64,000 bases of DNA from contig CM055816.1 of assembly GCA_029582265.1 (NCBI GenBank), positions 89,247,204 through 89,311,203 on the forward strand, read 5' to 3'. Origin of the DNA: Zoroaster sp. YZ-2022. Lineage: Eukaryota > Echinodermata > Asteroidea > Forcipulatida > Zoroasteridae. The notes beneath the pieces are model-generated. The model was not told the origin of the DNA, did no database searches, and worked only from the letters and a program-made list of their open reading frames with translations. Positions 35,285-48,900 of the stretch are shown here, piece by piece. How positions within the stretch are numbered: the first letter of the stretch is position 1; every line of letters starts with the position of its first letter. A program made the translations under genes and the position numbers.

Positions 35285-38200
35285 GTAAGTGTTTATAGAG
35301 CCTTCTTTGATAGCTTCAGATAGTGATAGTATTTTGAGATGTATTTATTGTCATAAAAATTGGTGATATATGACATTTGAAATTATTATTATTAATATTA
35401 TACATTTCTGGGGTAGAATGTCGTATCCGACCGCCACTAAACATAACCAATATGTAATCTTACCTACCTAGTAAGGTGGAGAACATATAGATGATGATGG
35501 ACATGTACTTCAAATTATTCCAGGATATTTATTTCATGAAAAATCAGGCATTTTTGGTATACGATGACTTCCTCAGTCATGTCAGTTTGATCTTGTAAAC
35601 TCCCCAATTAGTGACCAACACGGTCATTGTACATGTGCAGTGGCAAATATAATAGGATCCTTCTATTTTCTGAAGGGGAGGATATTTTTAGAAGGGAAAT
35701 CATGTCCGAAAACCATCATAAAAGTGGATTTTAAAGATAGTTTTCGCCTTCTGTACCCCCAAAAATCAATGGAATAATTTTTTAACTGGTTAGTGGTTGA
35801 ATTTTTTTTTCAAAAAACCCTTAAGAAGTGGCGGTCGGATATGACATTCTTTCCCATTTCTGGTAATGAAATCAAGGATGCCTCAAAAGCACACTTAAGC
35901 ACTCTTCCACAATAAGTGTTCTGGGTTCTTTTACGTGCATTACTTTAATAATCTAGTACACTGAACCTAGGCTTAACTCCCATCCGAAGGACAAAGCAAT
36001 TATGGTTAAGTGTCTTGCTGAAGGACACAAGCACCATGACCAGCCTGGCAGGGATTCAAACCCACACTCGGACAACACCAGAACTTCAGTCTGATACACT
36101 AGACTGCTCGGCCACGACACTCCACCTTAAGGCTGTGCGTTTTCGGATATTTTTGGAACCGGATACCCGAAATCAGTAAACTTCGGATACCCGGATACCC
36201 GTTTTCATTTTTGTTGAAAACATGCCTCCGGTGGTGTACAAATACATGTACTGTAAATGGTAACAAATTGACTTTTATAATACAGAGGATACCATACTAT
36301 CGATCTTTTCTTTATTGGAGTGTAATCTCTTGAATTTAAAGATAATTGTCTGTAGAAGTGCATTGTTCAAGAGTCACGGATTTCTGTTCGCACCGCTCAA
36401 ATGTTAAGTCCGAATTTTAAAAAGACGTTGGAAAGAATGTCGTATCCGGCCGCCACATTTTAAGGGCTTTTTTGGATTTTTTTTGCAACCACTAACCAGT
36501 TAAAAAATCATTCTATCGATTTTTGGTGGTACAGAAAGCGAAAACTATCTTTAAAATCCACTTTTATGATGGTTTTCGGACTTGATTTCCCTTCTAAAAA
36601 AATCCTCCCCTTTAGAAAATAGAAGGATCCTATTATAGTTGCCACTACGCATGTACAATGACCGTGTTGGTCACTAATTGTGGAGTTTACGAGATCAGAC
36701 TGACATGACTGAGGAAGTCATCGTATACCAAAAATGCCTGATTTTTCATGAAATAATTATAAATACCCTGGAATAATTTGAAGTATATGTCCATCATCAT
36801 CCATATGTTCTCCACCTTACCAGGTAGGTAAGATTACATTATTGGTTATATTTAATGAAAAATAGTGGCGGCCAGATATGACATTCTACCCAAGACGTTT
36901 ACGGGTAATTGGAACCGAAAAATGGAACCGGGTAATGACTGTTTCGCTCGGGTATCCGGATACCCGGATACCCGGCACAGCCCTACTCCACCTGATACAC
37001 TAGACCGTCTGCCTTATGTCGAGGATTGTTGGTAAAGTTGTATCCAAGTCAACGCATACTCAGGTCCCTAAGTCAATTTGTATCTTAACAATACTATTTT
37101 ATAAAGTGCACCTATCCACAAACAAGGTGCTTAAAAAGCTCAATCCAATGCAGAACTATAGAATTACCAATAAAACTAAATAAATCAATAACAATTCAAG
37201 ATTAAAGAAAATTATTTTTATGCCTATAGAATGACATGACATGAGCCTAGATGTGTTTGTCAAAGTTAATAATAATAATAATAATAATGTGTGGACTTAT
37301 ATAGCGCACGTATCCACCAACTGAGTGGTGCTCAAGGTGCATTATATTATTACCCCTGCTCATAAGGCTCATAAATCATTCCTGAAACCATCTCAGCTCC
37401 CTGGGGAGTATACAGCTCAATTGCTGCCATTACAGCGCATATAGGGCTAATCAACCAACTCTGCCCTCACAGGTACCCATTTAACCCCTGGGTGGAGAGA
37501 AGCAATTATGGTTAAGTGTCTTGCTCAAGGACACAAGTGCCACGGTCGGGATTCGAACCCACATTCTGCTGCTAACACCAGAACTTGAGTCCGGTAAGCT
37601 AGACCGCTCGGCCACGACACTCCTTTTCAAATAGTACAGAGAATTGCAAAAAAATGGCTTCAATGTTTCTTTTAATTTTTTCTTTAAATTTTGTCTTCAA
37701 GTGGGGACTTAGTAGAAACATTTTTATTATTGGCATATTCAGTTTAAAAAAGTGAAATTGTTCAATAGTAGATTTGATCAATTATCAAGTTGATTCACAG
37801 ACCATTTGATCCGTGGACCTATCAGTCACGGTTGGGTTGGTTGAATGGTGAAGTTACTAAATTAAATTAAAATAAATTAAACTTTTTTTTTACAGCCGGC
37901 ACAAACATCACAAGAACTGTAAACGAAGCTACAAACGGAATCGCTTTGGTCCAGATAATAAATGTTCACTTAGTCACTATCAAGAAACGTACAAAGGACC
38001 AGATGGAGAATATGAGCGCCGTCTACCCATCATTCCACCACCCACACCAAGAGACCCTAACCCACCTAATATGGACTTTCATACAATCCAACGATCAGAT
38101 TATCAACAAAGAATTCAAGCAAAGAAACAACAACCGATCAAAATGGTCAGTAAAACCAAATAATTCTTAGTCACATTTTTTAGTTTGAAAAACTACTTCA

Positions 38201-39883
38201 GTTTTCACAACAAATCAAGCAGATTTGAAATATACTAGGTTATTGAAGTGTATCATGATTCATGATTATTTACGTAAACAAAAAACACAAACATACTGCT
38301 AGTGGAGCGTTAAGACATCTGCCTACCGTTGTACTTTGTTCTTACCGTTGTACTTTGTTCTTACCGTTGTACTTTGTTCTTACCGTTGTACTTTGTTCTT
38401 ACCGTTGTACTTTGTTCTTACCGTTGTACTTTGTTCTTACCGTTGTACTTAGTTCTTACCGTTGTACTTTGTTCTTACCGTTGTACTGTGTTCTTACAGT
38501 TGTACTTTGTTCTTACCGTTGTACTGTGTTCTTACCGTTGTACTGTGTTCTTACCGTTGTACTTTGTTCTTACCGTTGTACTTTGTTCTTACAGTTGTAC
38601 TTTGTTCTTACCGTTGTACTGTGTTCTTACCGTTGTACTGTGTTCTTACCGTTGTACTGTGTTCTTACCGTTGTACTGTGTTCTTACCGTTGTACTGTGT
38701 TCTTACCGTTGTACTGTGTTCTTACCGTTGTACTTTGTTCTTACCGTTGTACTTTGTTCTTACCGTTGTACTTTGTTCTTACCGTTGTACTGTGTTCTTA
38801 CCGTTGTACTTTGTTCTTACCGTTGTACTTTGTTCTTACCGTTGTACTTTGTTCTTACCGTTGTACTTTGTTCTTACCGTTGTACTTTGTTCTTACCGTT
38901 GTACTTTGTTCTTACCGTTGTACTTTGTTCTTACCGTTGTACTTTGTTCTTACCGTTGTACTGTGTTCTTACCGTTGTACTTTGTTCTTACATAAACTCA
39001 AAAGGTAGACAGAGTACGCATGTTGAATGAGACACATTGGTATGAAAAACGACAAAATAAACAACTTAAAGGGACACGATCAACAGGGCATGGAATCAGA
39101 GTGCTAGTTTTAGATTAACCCAGTGATTGAAAATAATATCCCGCATGATAAAGTCATATTACTGTTGCTGCTGCATAAATGAGCCAGTAATTTTCTAATA
39201 CATTGTTGGTCCCTCTGATGTATTATACACATCAATACAATAGAGCATGGGCGGATCCAGAACATTTTTTAGGGGGACTGAGAATCAAAAACAATTATTT
39301 TTCAGTACTACAAAGGGTGCCGCCACTTCCTATGCGCAATGGTTAGTACAGTACTAAGTAGGTAGGGAATGGGAGTGCGTTCTCCCCTTCCCCCTCTCTC
39401 TCTCTCTTTTTCTCCTCTTTAAATTATTATTATTTTTTTACAATTTTAGGGGGGGGGGCTACAGCCCCCTTAGCCCCCCCCCCCTGGATCCGCCAATGTA
39501 GAGGGTCTATTTGTGGCTAATTTATAACATAATCTTGGAGAGCCATGGTTGAGTGGTTTAGTGCATCGGATTTGTGTTCTGATGGCCGAGTCATCAGAAT
39601 GTGGGTTCGAATCCCAACCGCGACCATGGTGCTTGTGTCCTTGAGCAAGACACTTTACCATAATTGCTTCTCTCCACCCAGGGGTAAAATGGGTACCTGT
39701 GAGGGCAGAGTTGGTTCTTGTGTTTGATTAGCCTTATATGCGCTGAAATGGCAGCAATTGAGCTGTATACTCCCCAGGGAGCTGAGATGGTTTCAGGAAT
39801 GATTTATGAGCCTGATGAGCAGGGGTAATAATATAATGTGACTTGAGCACCAGTTTGGTGGATACGTGCGCTATATAAGTCCA

Positions 39884-39941
<58 letters not shown>

Positions 39942-42900
39942 GTTATTGTTATTGTTATTGTTATTGTTATTGTTATTGTTATTGTTATATTGTTATTATT
40001 ATTATTATGTAAATGATGTAATTATATTCATGTAGTCAATTTATTCATTTTTAACAGGAAGAACAAATGGAACACTTTAATATCCCATTTGAAGAAAAGA
40101 CATCGTACAGTGTGTCTTATCAAGGTCATTCCTCCTTCCCGGATATCAAGATGCTTAGACCATCCACACAGAACAGAAAAGGCTTAAGATCAGCAAAGTT
40201 TGATAGTAGAACATCAAACAAGGAGCATTACAAGCACTGGGTTCCACGACCAGCTAAATCATTTGGTGAACTCCCTTCATTTACAGGTATGTCGTCATTA
40301 GGGTGTAGTGAATTTTGGAAAAGTTGGAATTTTAAGTTCTGAATACCCTTAAATGATGTTCTGGCAATATCTAAGACATTCCACCAAAAAAACTTCATCC
40401 AAAAAACTTTGCCCAACCAAAAAATAGATTATGTACTACTCAAAACAATTTAGGGAACACCGGAATAATCTCAGTTAGAGCAAGATCATTTATTTCAGAT
40501 AAACACAATGTATCACAGAATTGATGAGAAACAACTGCACAATGAAACAGATGATAAAGGATGCACGTAGTGATTACACATTTCATGACATGACTACTGA
40601 AAGAAAGAGGGGGTTGCAAATGAAAATCCCGGGTCATGGAACATTTCAAACCTATTTGGTGTTAAAAATCCGGTGTTCGAATCCTAAATTGTTTTGAGTA
40701 GTATATATTCCACCAAAATGTGTAGAGTCATCATTTTTTTTGGTGAAAAATGTGTTTTCTGTTTGATTGTATGTATGGAAATACATATCATTTTTATTTA
40801 TTTATTGTTCAAATAGATTCTCCAGCCTCCAGAGACCTCACAAATAGGTATTTCTAAGATTTTTAATTTAATTCCAATACACTAAGCGGTCTCTGGATTG
40901 TGTCTAAATACGGTCATTTGGGGTTAGTGTCATACTATCATAATGGCTTAATACATGTATGTCAGGGATGCAAATGGATAATAGAACATTTTCATTCATT
41001 AGGGCTTAATGGGGGACTGTCGTGGATTTAAATAAAACAGTTAAATATGTGATCGTTTTATTCTTTTATATCAGTAAAAGATCAATAAAATTTTGTGTTT
41101 TTATTGTTTTTGAGAGTGTTATTTTATCATTGTAAAAATGCCCCCCACTTTTACTAGTTGTTCCCGCCCTGCATGGAGGAGCTGTTCGTGACGTCATGTC
41201 GGGAAGAGAAATTCGGCTCAAAACTCGGCTCAAAATGATCGCTGCACAAAACTGTGAGAGTCGACAGACCTGACCACTTTACTCTTGTCAGTCGAACTTT
41301 GCTCGTCCAAATACGGCGATATTTTGGGTCACTTGGGAACAGATGAAGGCTAACACCGTTTTTGGTGGTGTTGCATGCATCCTGCAGCAACACATCTTCC
41401 CGGCATTTTATTAGTTCCGGAAACAAAAATCACGGAAAAAATGAAATCGACGCTATGTGTGTTAAACGTATGTATGTACATGTACATCATGTACACATCG
41501 GATCTTCCCGACCTTACGTCACATATCTTATGCAAATGAAGCTTCCACCATGGGGCGGGGTTGCCTCCCCCAAACACTTCAAACATTGTTTTAAAATACT
41601 TGTACTCAGAAATCAATGATTAAATAGACACAGGTGGGTCTCAAAAACAATATTTTCTTACAAAACGCCTTAAGTAATGATGTCAGTCCCCGTTTAATGA
41701 CTAGCAACTAAAAACAAAAGGGACTCAGTGGGTTCTAGGCTTGGTTTGTTTACTTCAAGCTGATTACATGTACTGTACAGTATGTATCCCTGTACAAGGC
41801 CATTGTATACAATATGCAGGACAGTTGTGCCACCATTACATGCAATGTTCTCAACTTATGGCGTTTAACTCTTTCTGGACGGCGTGCCACTTTACAGGCC
41901 CGACGCGCACATTACATAGGCCCGACGTCATCACCTGACAACATCGTTGTGTTTTTACTTGTTTTGACAACAGAATACGCAAGTAACCAATAAGAATTCG
42001 AGGTACCTTCAATGCAAATTAGCTAATAAATTTTGACTATTGATGACGTTTATGACTACGAGAACTGCCGAAATACTCCGATCCGAGAGCTCAGATTGTG
42101 TCAAGTTTTTGTTTACGTTAATTATGCACGACCCTATGCGGTTTACCACACACGTTGATTTACAAAATGGCGGCCTCCATGGAACTCACAACAAGATCCG
42201 AAACACACGCTATTTTCATGGAATTATGAAGTGGGAAGTACTGATGGAGGTGATTATGCTGACGATGTTGACTTTGAACACCCTGACAGTGATGGAAGTT
42301 TTGATTTTTAGGGAAAAAACGACCGTAAAAGCTGTTAATCTGAGGTCATACATGTATGTACCAAGTACAATAGCGATATAGTGATACGGTGTGTTGTATC
42401 AGTGTTGTAAATTATGATTTTTGTTACATAAACAGTGGGTTTCAAACCATTATCGGTAATATTATTATGCCCTGACATATTCTAACATAAACAAACCACC
42501 TTTGTTTATCATACAATGCATATTTCCAATACCTTGTAGATTTATTCATATTTATTCTACGGAACGATAAACATAAGTTTATATTTGGATGGCTGCAATG
42601 CATTATGGGTATTCCCAACATGACCCCCATCTCAATATTCACACTCAGTAAGTCATAACCTTTATTTTGATACCTTACTCTCTTCAATTGGCAAAAGATG
42701 AAAAATATTATTAATAATTTCCACACTTGACCTTGATGTATCAAATTACAGTATCAGATTACACTAATTACATTAATTCCGTCCACACATGTAAAATAAC
42801 TCCGGCTAGAAAGAGTTAAATTAGTTTTAATACCAGCAAAGAGAAACAGATCTGTGAAGTATTTGTTAATACTGCAGATTTTGCTGGAAGTGTGCTCCCA

Positions 42901-45900
42901 ACTAAAATGGACTGTTGTCGTATCCGAGTCTTCAGTTTGAGATGTGATATAATAATTTCTGGTGATGTGAAGAGTTTAAGACGGAAAAAACACAGATGAA
43001 TTAAGTTTATTCACAAGTGGCTTATGAGATGATAGAGATTTGGTATCAGGCATACTATGTATCCCTCACAATGTCTGATTCTGATACAGTTGCTAAGAAC
43101 ATTAAGAAATGGTATGAACATGGTAGTACATTGTACTACAGGTCCAAAAACATTCAGTGGTGTACTTGGATTACAACTGAAAGAGCAGAGCCAGGAATAG
43201 TTGACTTTCAACCAATATCATCTCCCTACTTCCCATATCTACCTGAAGAAGTAGTGGTCGACCTCAGCTGGGATCAGCTGTATAGATGTGTGCGCTGCAG
43301 GCCATTATCATAATGGTGTGGGATGATGATATTGCTGTTAGAACCCGGCCCTCTCTGCCATTCCCGATGGTTGACTTTGGCACAAAGAAATCTATGTCTT
43401 GATGTTCATACTCCACGTCCAAGTTTTGCACTAAGACGACTAACAACAGCTGTCATTAATTTCTATGTTCAAAGCTGATTAAGAATTAAATGTCACGCAT
43501 TATACACCGATGGGCCTAAGAACCGTTATTTCATGATAACACTTCTGAAAGATTCCAATGCCACAGTGAAGCGCACTGCAAAAGCAGCTATCCAGTGTTA
43601 ATGCTTTCCATGCTCACCCAGAGAACCTACTTCTTGCTATGCTTGCTGATGAGGATCCAGACATTATTCAAGATGCTGTCACCCATGTTTGATTATGGCT
43701 TTACTTATTTTTTTACTACATGTATGTAGTTTAGGGTTAGTCTTTTATAAAACAAAAGTTGATTTTTAAGAGAAGCGAAGAAACCTTGAAGGCGATAGCA
43801 CTAAAATCGAAGCCCTCTCGATTTTTAGTAAAAGTTACGAGATAACTTCTCACACTTAGTTATCAGTTCGAAGACTTCATCACTCTATCGCGTCTTTTGT
43901 GTTGTGCTCTGTTGGTACAGTGTACAGTTATGGGTATCACTTTGGGGAGCTGACCCTGTCCCTGTCCCTGTTCTAAATCTCGGACCCTGACTGACCTCGT
44001 ATCTCTGGAGTTTTGGACAAGTCACCTCAAGATCAAGTCAATCATAAGTCAAGCTGAGTCACAATTCATTGTTTTACATTATATTATTACTCATAATTGT
44101 CATTGTATTGTATCATTGATTGGTTTTGCTCTCGAGCACTTTAGTGGTCTAACTTTACAACTTAATTCGCTGTCTGTAGATTTATTTATGAGCAATTTTC
44201 CTTTTAACAAACAAATTAAACCTAGCAGGACTCGTAAAACATCGAGAAAACCTCTGACACGTACTTCAGGTACATGTCAATAGTTAGACTTAATACTTGT
44301 CTTGTAAAAGGGATAAAGGGATCGGATACAGCCAGTAGGACCATCATTCGTTCATGCAGCTTGTCACTCGGTATACGGTACGGGCACTAGCTGCTACACC
44401 AAGAGACTGACTGCTGGTTAGTCTCAACGACGGGTACCACCAGGGCTTGATTACACGGGGTGTCTGGACGGGGCCAGAGTGTGTATCAGACCGCACTTGC
44501 TAGGTAAACCAATGGTCATATCCACGCACTGCACCGTTGGTTCAACGAACGAGGCACTGAACTGTCGCAACAAGTCATAGCTTGGTATATCGCACTGTAA
44601 TGGATCGGATTGAACCGCACAGATATCATTCAGAACAGCACTTCCTTGAGATCAGGAAATTTCTGGCTTTATATATAAATCTGGGGCCTAGGAATGAATA
44701 AAACATTAGCCTAGTTTAGCGTCTTAGCCAATGAGAAGCTTGCCTTCTGCATCTAAGGGTAGAAACTGGTTCAAAATCAGGTTATACAACAGATCCTTGT
44801 TCCATATAAGGAAAGGTATTTGACGAAAGTAAAGTGAGTGACAACTCAGAAAGGAGGGTGTGTTCTAGGGGTAATACTTACTAGGGTGCTAAGCTATTGC
44901 ATGCAGGGAGCAGCGGTTGCGTATAATAATAATAATAATACAAGCATTTGTAAAGCGCCATCTATCTATGTAGACATATTCCGAGGCGCTTGAAGAAAAG
45001 TTACTGTACAATAATAATTAATTTACAAGTCACTTGAAACAAAACCAGCATTCTAATTATAAGTTGAGTTAAACATGAATGTTTTAAGAAGGCATTTGAA
45101 GGTTTGTAAAGATTGACAACTACGAATTTCCTGAGGCAAAGAGTTCCATAGAGTGGGGGCCGAGACTGAGAAGGCTTGGTCTCCATACAATGTTCTGGTT
45201 CTTGGTGTCACAAGAAGATGTTTGTCAGATGACCTTAGGTGGCGATGAGGGGAATACTGGGTGAGGAGATCCTGCAGATATGTTGGTGCACTGTCATTGA
45301 GGGCTTTCCATGTAATTAGCATTATTTTGAAGGCAACCCTCTGTTTGACTGGAAGCCAGTGAAGATTTCTCAGGACTGGAGTAATGTGATCAAATTTCCG
45401 TGTTCGGATAAGACACGAGCCGCAGTGTTTTGTACACGCTTGAAGTTTGCACATGAGAGTGTTGGTAATTCCAAACAAAGTGAGTTGCCATTATCCAACC
45501 TAGATGTCACAAGAGCATGGATAAGGATGGCAGCTGACTCATCAGTCAGGATTCGCGGATGCTGTTGATGTTTCTAATGTGGTAGTATGACGTTTGACAA
45601 ACTTTCTTGACATGTGATTCCATTGACATCGTTCTGTCAAACATGATGCCAAGATTACGCAGTCGAGAAGGTTCAATATTTGAAGTCCCAATTTGCATCT
45701 GGTTGCATCTGATTTTATCCTGGCTACGCTTTGGAAGTGATAATTAGAAGTTCGGTCTTGTCGTCGTTAAATCTTAATTTATTCCTGGTCATCCATTGCT
45801 TTAGATCACAAACACATTGTTCAATACGCCGCCTCACGGAATATTCATCGCCTTGGTTTCCCAGATGAAATGATCCATATATCTGTGTGTCGCTCATGTA

Positions 45901-48900
45901 GCAATGAACTTGAAGTTGATGTCTTCGTACAATAGCGGCAATAGGCTCGGAGTATATTGTGAAAAATAAGGGACCTAATACTGATCCTTGAGGGACGCCA
46001 GAAGAAAGTGAGATGGGAGATGATAGAATTCCATTGATGTTCACAGACTGAGTTCGATTACATATATATGGGAGCAAGACACACAGACCAAGGCCTATGA
46101 CGGAGTGGGTCAGTCACGTTGACTGTTTGCAGTACTACACCCACGAAACCGTGTTCGGTGTGTAGGGTGGACTCCAAGGAAAATATGCGAAAAATAGATT
46201 AAGTCCAAAGGACGGCTCCAAGCCACGTGGCGGGAGGGTGTGGCATGCACGCAAGGCTCTCGCTGGTGTTGCATTATGCATTGTGTTGGCACTGGATATG
46301 CATGAGCAAAAGTAGCGTCCTTGTATAAAGATTGCATATTCACACTATGAATAACTTTACCCTGAAAATGCCCTTAATATCTGTTTTACCGTGAAATAAA
46401 TAGTTCACGACAATTTCATGATGACACAACACCGTGAAATTGCCATGAAATACTCTTGCCGTGAAATTCCTTCGCCGTGAAAATGCTGTGAAAATGCCAT
46501 GAACTTCTCGTGGCAGTTTTGGGGCAGCTCATTAATTCTCGAGAGCACCATGGATTTGCCGTGAAATCACAGTGGACATTATTGCCAATATCTGAGAGGA
46601 AGAGACACCGTGAAATTGCAGTGAAATTACGGTGAACTGTTATTTCAAGGCAAAACGGATTTTCAGGGTATTTTCAGGGTATTTTCAAGGTGAAGTTTTG
46701 GTAGAAAAATGTTAATACATAATACAATAGGTAACTAATTTGTTACAGTATCACTTATTCAAATATAGACATTTTGCTTATGGTGATTGGTTTAAATAAA
46801 TTTGCATACATAAATTATTCATTTTTGCTGGAGATTTATGAATAATTCAGTGAACATTATGGTTCCATCATCTGTAAGTTATAGATTACAGTTATAGATG
46901 GCAGGATTTTATTGTAGTTGAGATATGTATGGTGTTGCTGTTTATTTTATATTTTTATTTTATTACATTTTACACTGGCAATCAGATTACATCAATTAAA
47001 TATAAAACCAAACCCTAAAAAACTAAAAAATACACAAAAATTCATGTTAAACAAAGCCAGTGAGTGGTAAGACAGAACAGGTGACCAGCACCTCTACAAG
47101 GCCATCCTACCACAAGAAAACCACTAAACATTTTATACCTCGTTACACCCCCCATATCCCCCGCCCCCGTTACACCACTGGAGGGCTGCTGAAGCAAGTT
47201 TGGACAAAGTTGTTCAGTGTCATAGCGGACAATCGAGGGTCCGGGGAAACAATCCCTGGGGAAACAATCCCTGGGAATTAGAGGACTAGAAATTGCGTCG
47301 TAAGCAAAATATTTCATAGTGAAAGAAGTGAAATAGAGGGCGCTAATATTTATCAAAATCAGAGGGTAAGATTCGTAGCACTACTGTAATTTGCAGACTC
47401 AACAATGGCTAAAGTGCACCTAATGTGTTTTATGCATACGTTTCTTGTACCATGTAAATTCAAGTTTGGGCTCACAAATAATGCATGGGACATCTCTGGA
47501 GCTTATTTATATCTAACTACACAAGAAAAATATTCTCCAAACATTTTGTACAGGTGAAATGCAACAGAAAACACATTTCAAAAAGTACACATTTCAAAAA
47601 GTGCACATTTCCCACTTGCATCCCTGACATAAACCATATCGTAGTATGACACTAGCCCCAAATGACCGTATTCAGACACAATCCAGAGACCCCTTGGTTT
47701 ATTGGAATTAAATTAAAATTCTTGGAAACGCCTATTTGTGAGGTCTCTAGAGCCTGGAGAATCTATTTGAACAAAAAATAAATAAAAATTGTATGTATTT
47801 CCATTCATAAAATCAAACAGAAAACGATGATTCGGCACTTTTTGGTAGAATATATAATCCATTTTTTGGTTGGGTAAAGTTTTTTTGATAAAATTGTTTT
47901 TGGTGGAATGTCTTAGATATTGCCAGAACATCATTTCAGGGTATTCAGAACTTAAAATTCCAACTTTTCCAAAATTCACTACACCCTAGTAGTCATGGCA
48001 TTGTTCAGGAATTGTTTATTTACCAGATACACAACAAAAAACATGACAAGCATGGAGTATTTAAATAAAACCAATTTCATGATTTTCTTTATTTATTTCT
48101 GAATATTTTCAGGATCCATTTTGTATCCAGGGAAGAAACTTGGAGAGTTGGAGTCTGTGACACAGACAGATTTCCCTGGCAACATTGCAGAACAAACAAT
48201 TGCAGCTAAGAAGTTACCAGACAACATTGTGATTGAAGGTATGTATATACTACTCAAAACAATTTAGGGAACACCGGAATAATCTCAGTTAAAGCAAGAT
48301 CATTTATTTCAGATAAACACAATGTTTCACAGAATTGATGAGAAACAACTGCACAATGAAACAGATGATAAAGGATGCACGTAGTGATTACACATTTCAT
48401 GACATGACTACTGAAAGAGAGAGGGGGGTTGCAAATGAAAATCCCGGTTCATGGAACATTTCAAACCTATCTGATGTTAAAAATCCGGTGTTCCCTTAAT
48501 TGTTTTGAGTAGTATATATACATGGGTGTTTGGTGTGTGGCAAACAAGTGATATTGATATCCAAGTTGAGAAGAGGAGAGATAGACCACTGATGAATTCA
48601 GATTAATGGGTTCAATGAGTGTTAGCCCCTCTCATCTTTCTCAAGAACTAGTCTCTTAGTGATCCCAGACTCATTCATTCATTACCCAATTAAATCAAAA
48701 ACAAACTTTAACCCTAATATCTGATATTTATTCTATAAGCCATTTGTAGAAAAACAACCAACCACTGACCACAAAAAAGGATTTATTTTTTTATCAGATA
48801 TTATAATATTATCATGACATCATGATAACGTTTGTATCAAGTCCTTTAGGGTAAAATTATAATTACAAATAATTAACTTTGATTTAATCATAATAAGGCC

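Larger units (their letters stand above)
40299..47988. mobile_element. 7.7-kb long-terminal-inverted-repeat transposon filling SAXO intron 3
   Basis: Starts TAGGGTGTAGTGAATTTTGG and ends with the complement. The inverted arms run about 375-410 bp (40299 to about 40980 less an inserted MITE; about 47615 to 47988). Flanks are gtcgtcat (40291-40298) and gtagtcat (47989-47996), a 7/8 8-bp duplication. No transposase of its own is recognised. The inside holds several other elements, so it is a composite of later insertions in a non-autonomous or gutted element. Without it and one duplication, intron 3 would be about 128 bp. Confidence 0.85.

Noticed and set aside
37946..38170. Plus-strand frame opening MVQIINVHLVTIKK over SAXO exon 2
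   Set aside because: Wrong frame. The SAXO frame gives the family cysteine/histidine motif and joins both neighbours in phase.
38262..39030. Three 177-248-codon frames rich in V-L-C-S-Y-R-C
   Set aside because: 19-bp minisatellite inside SAXO intron 2.
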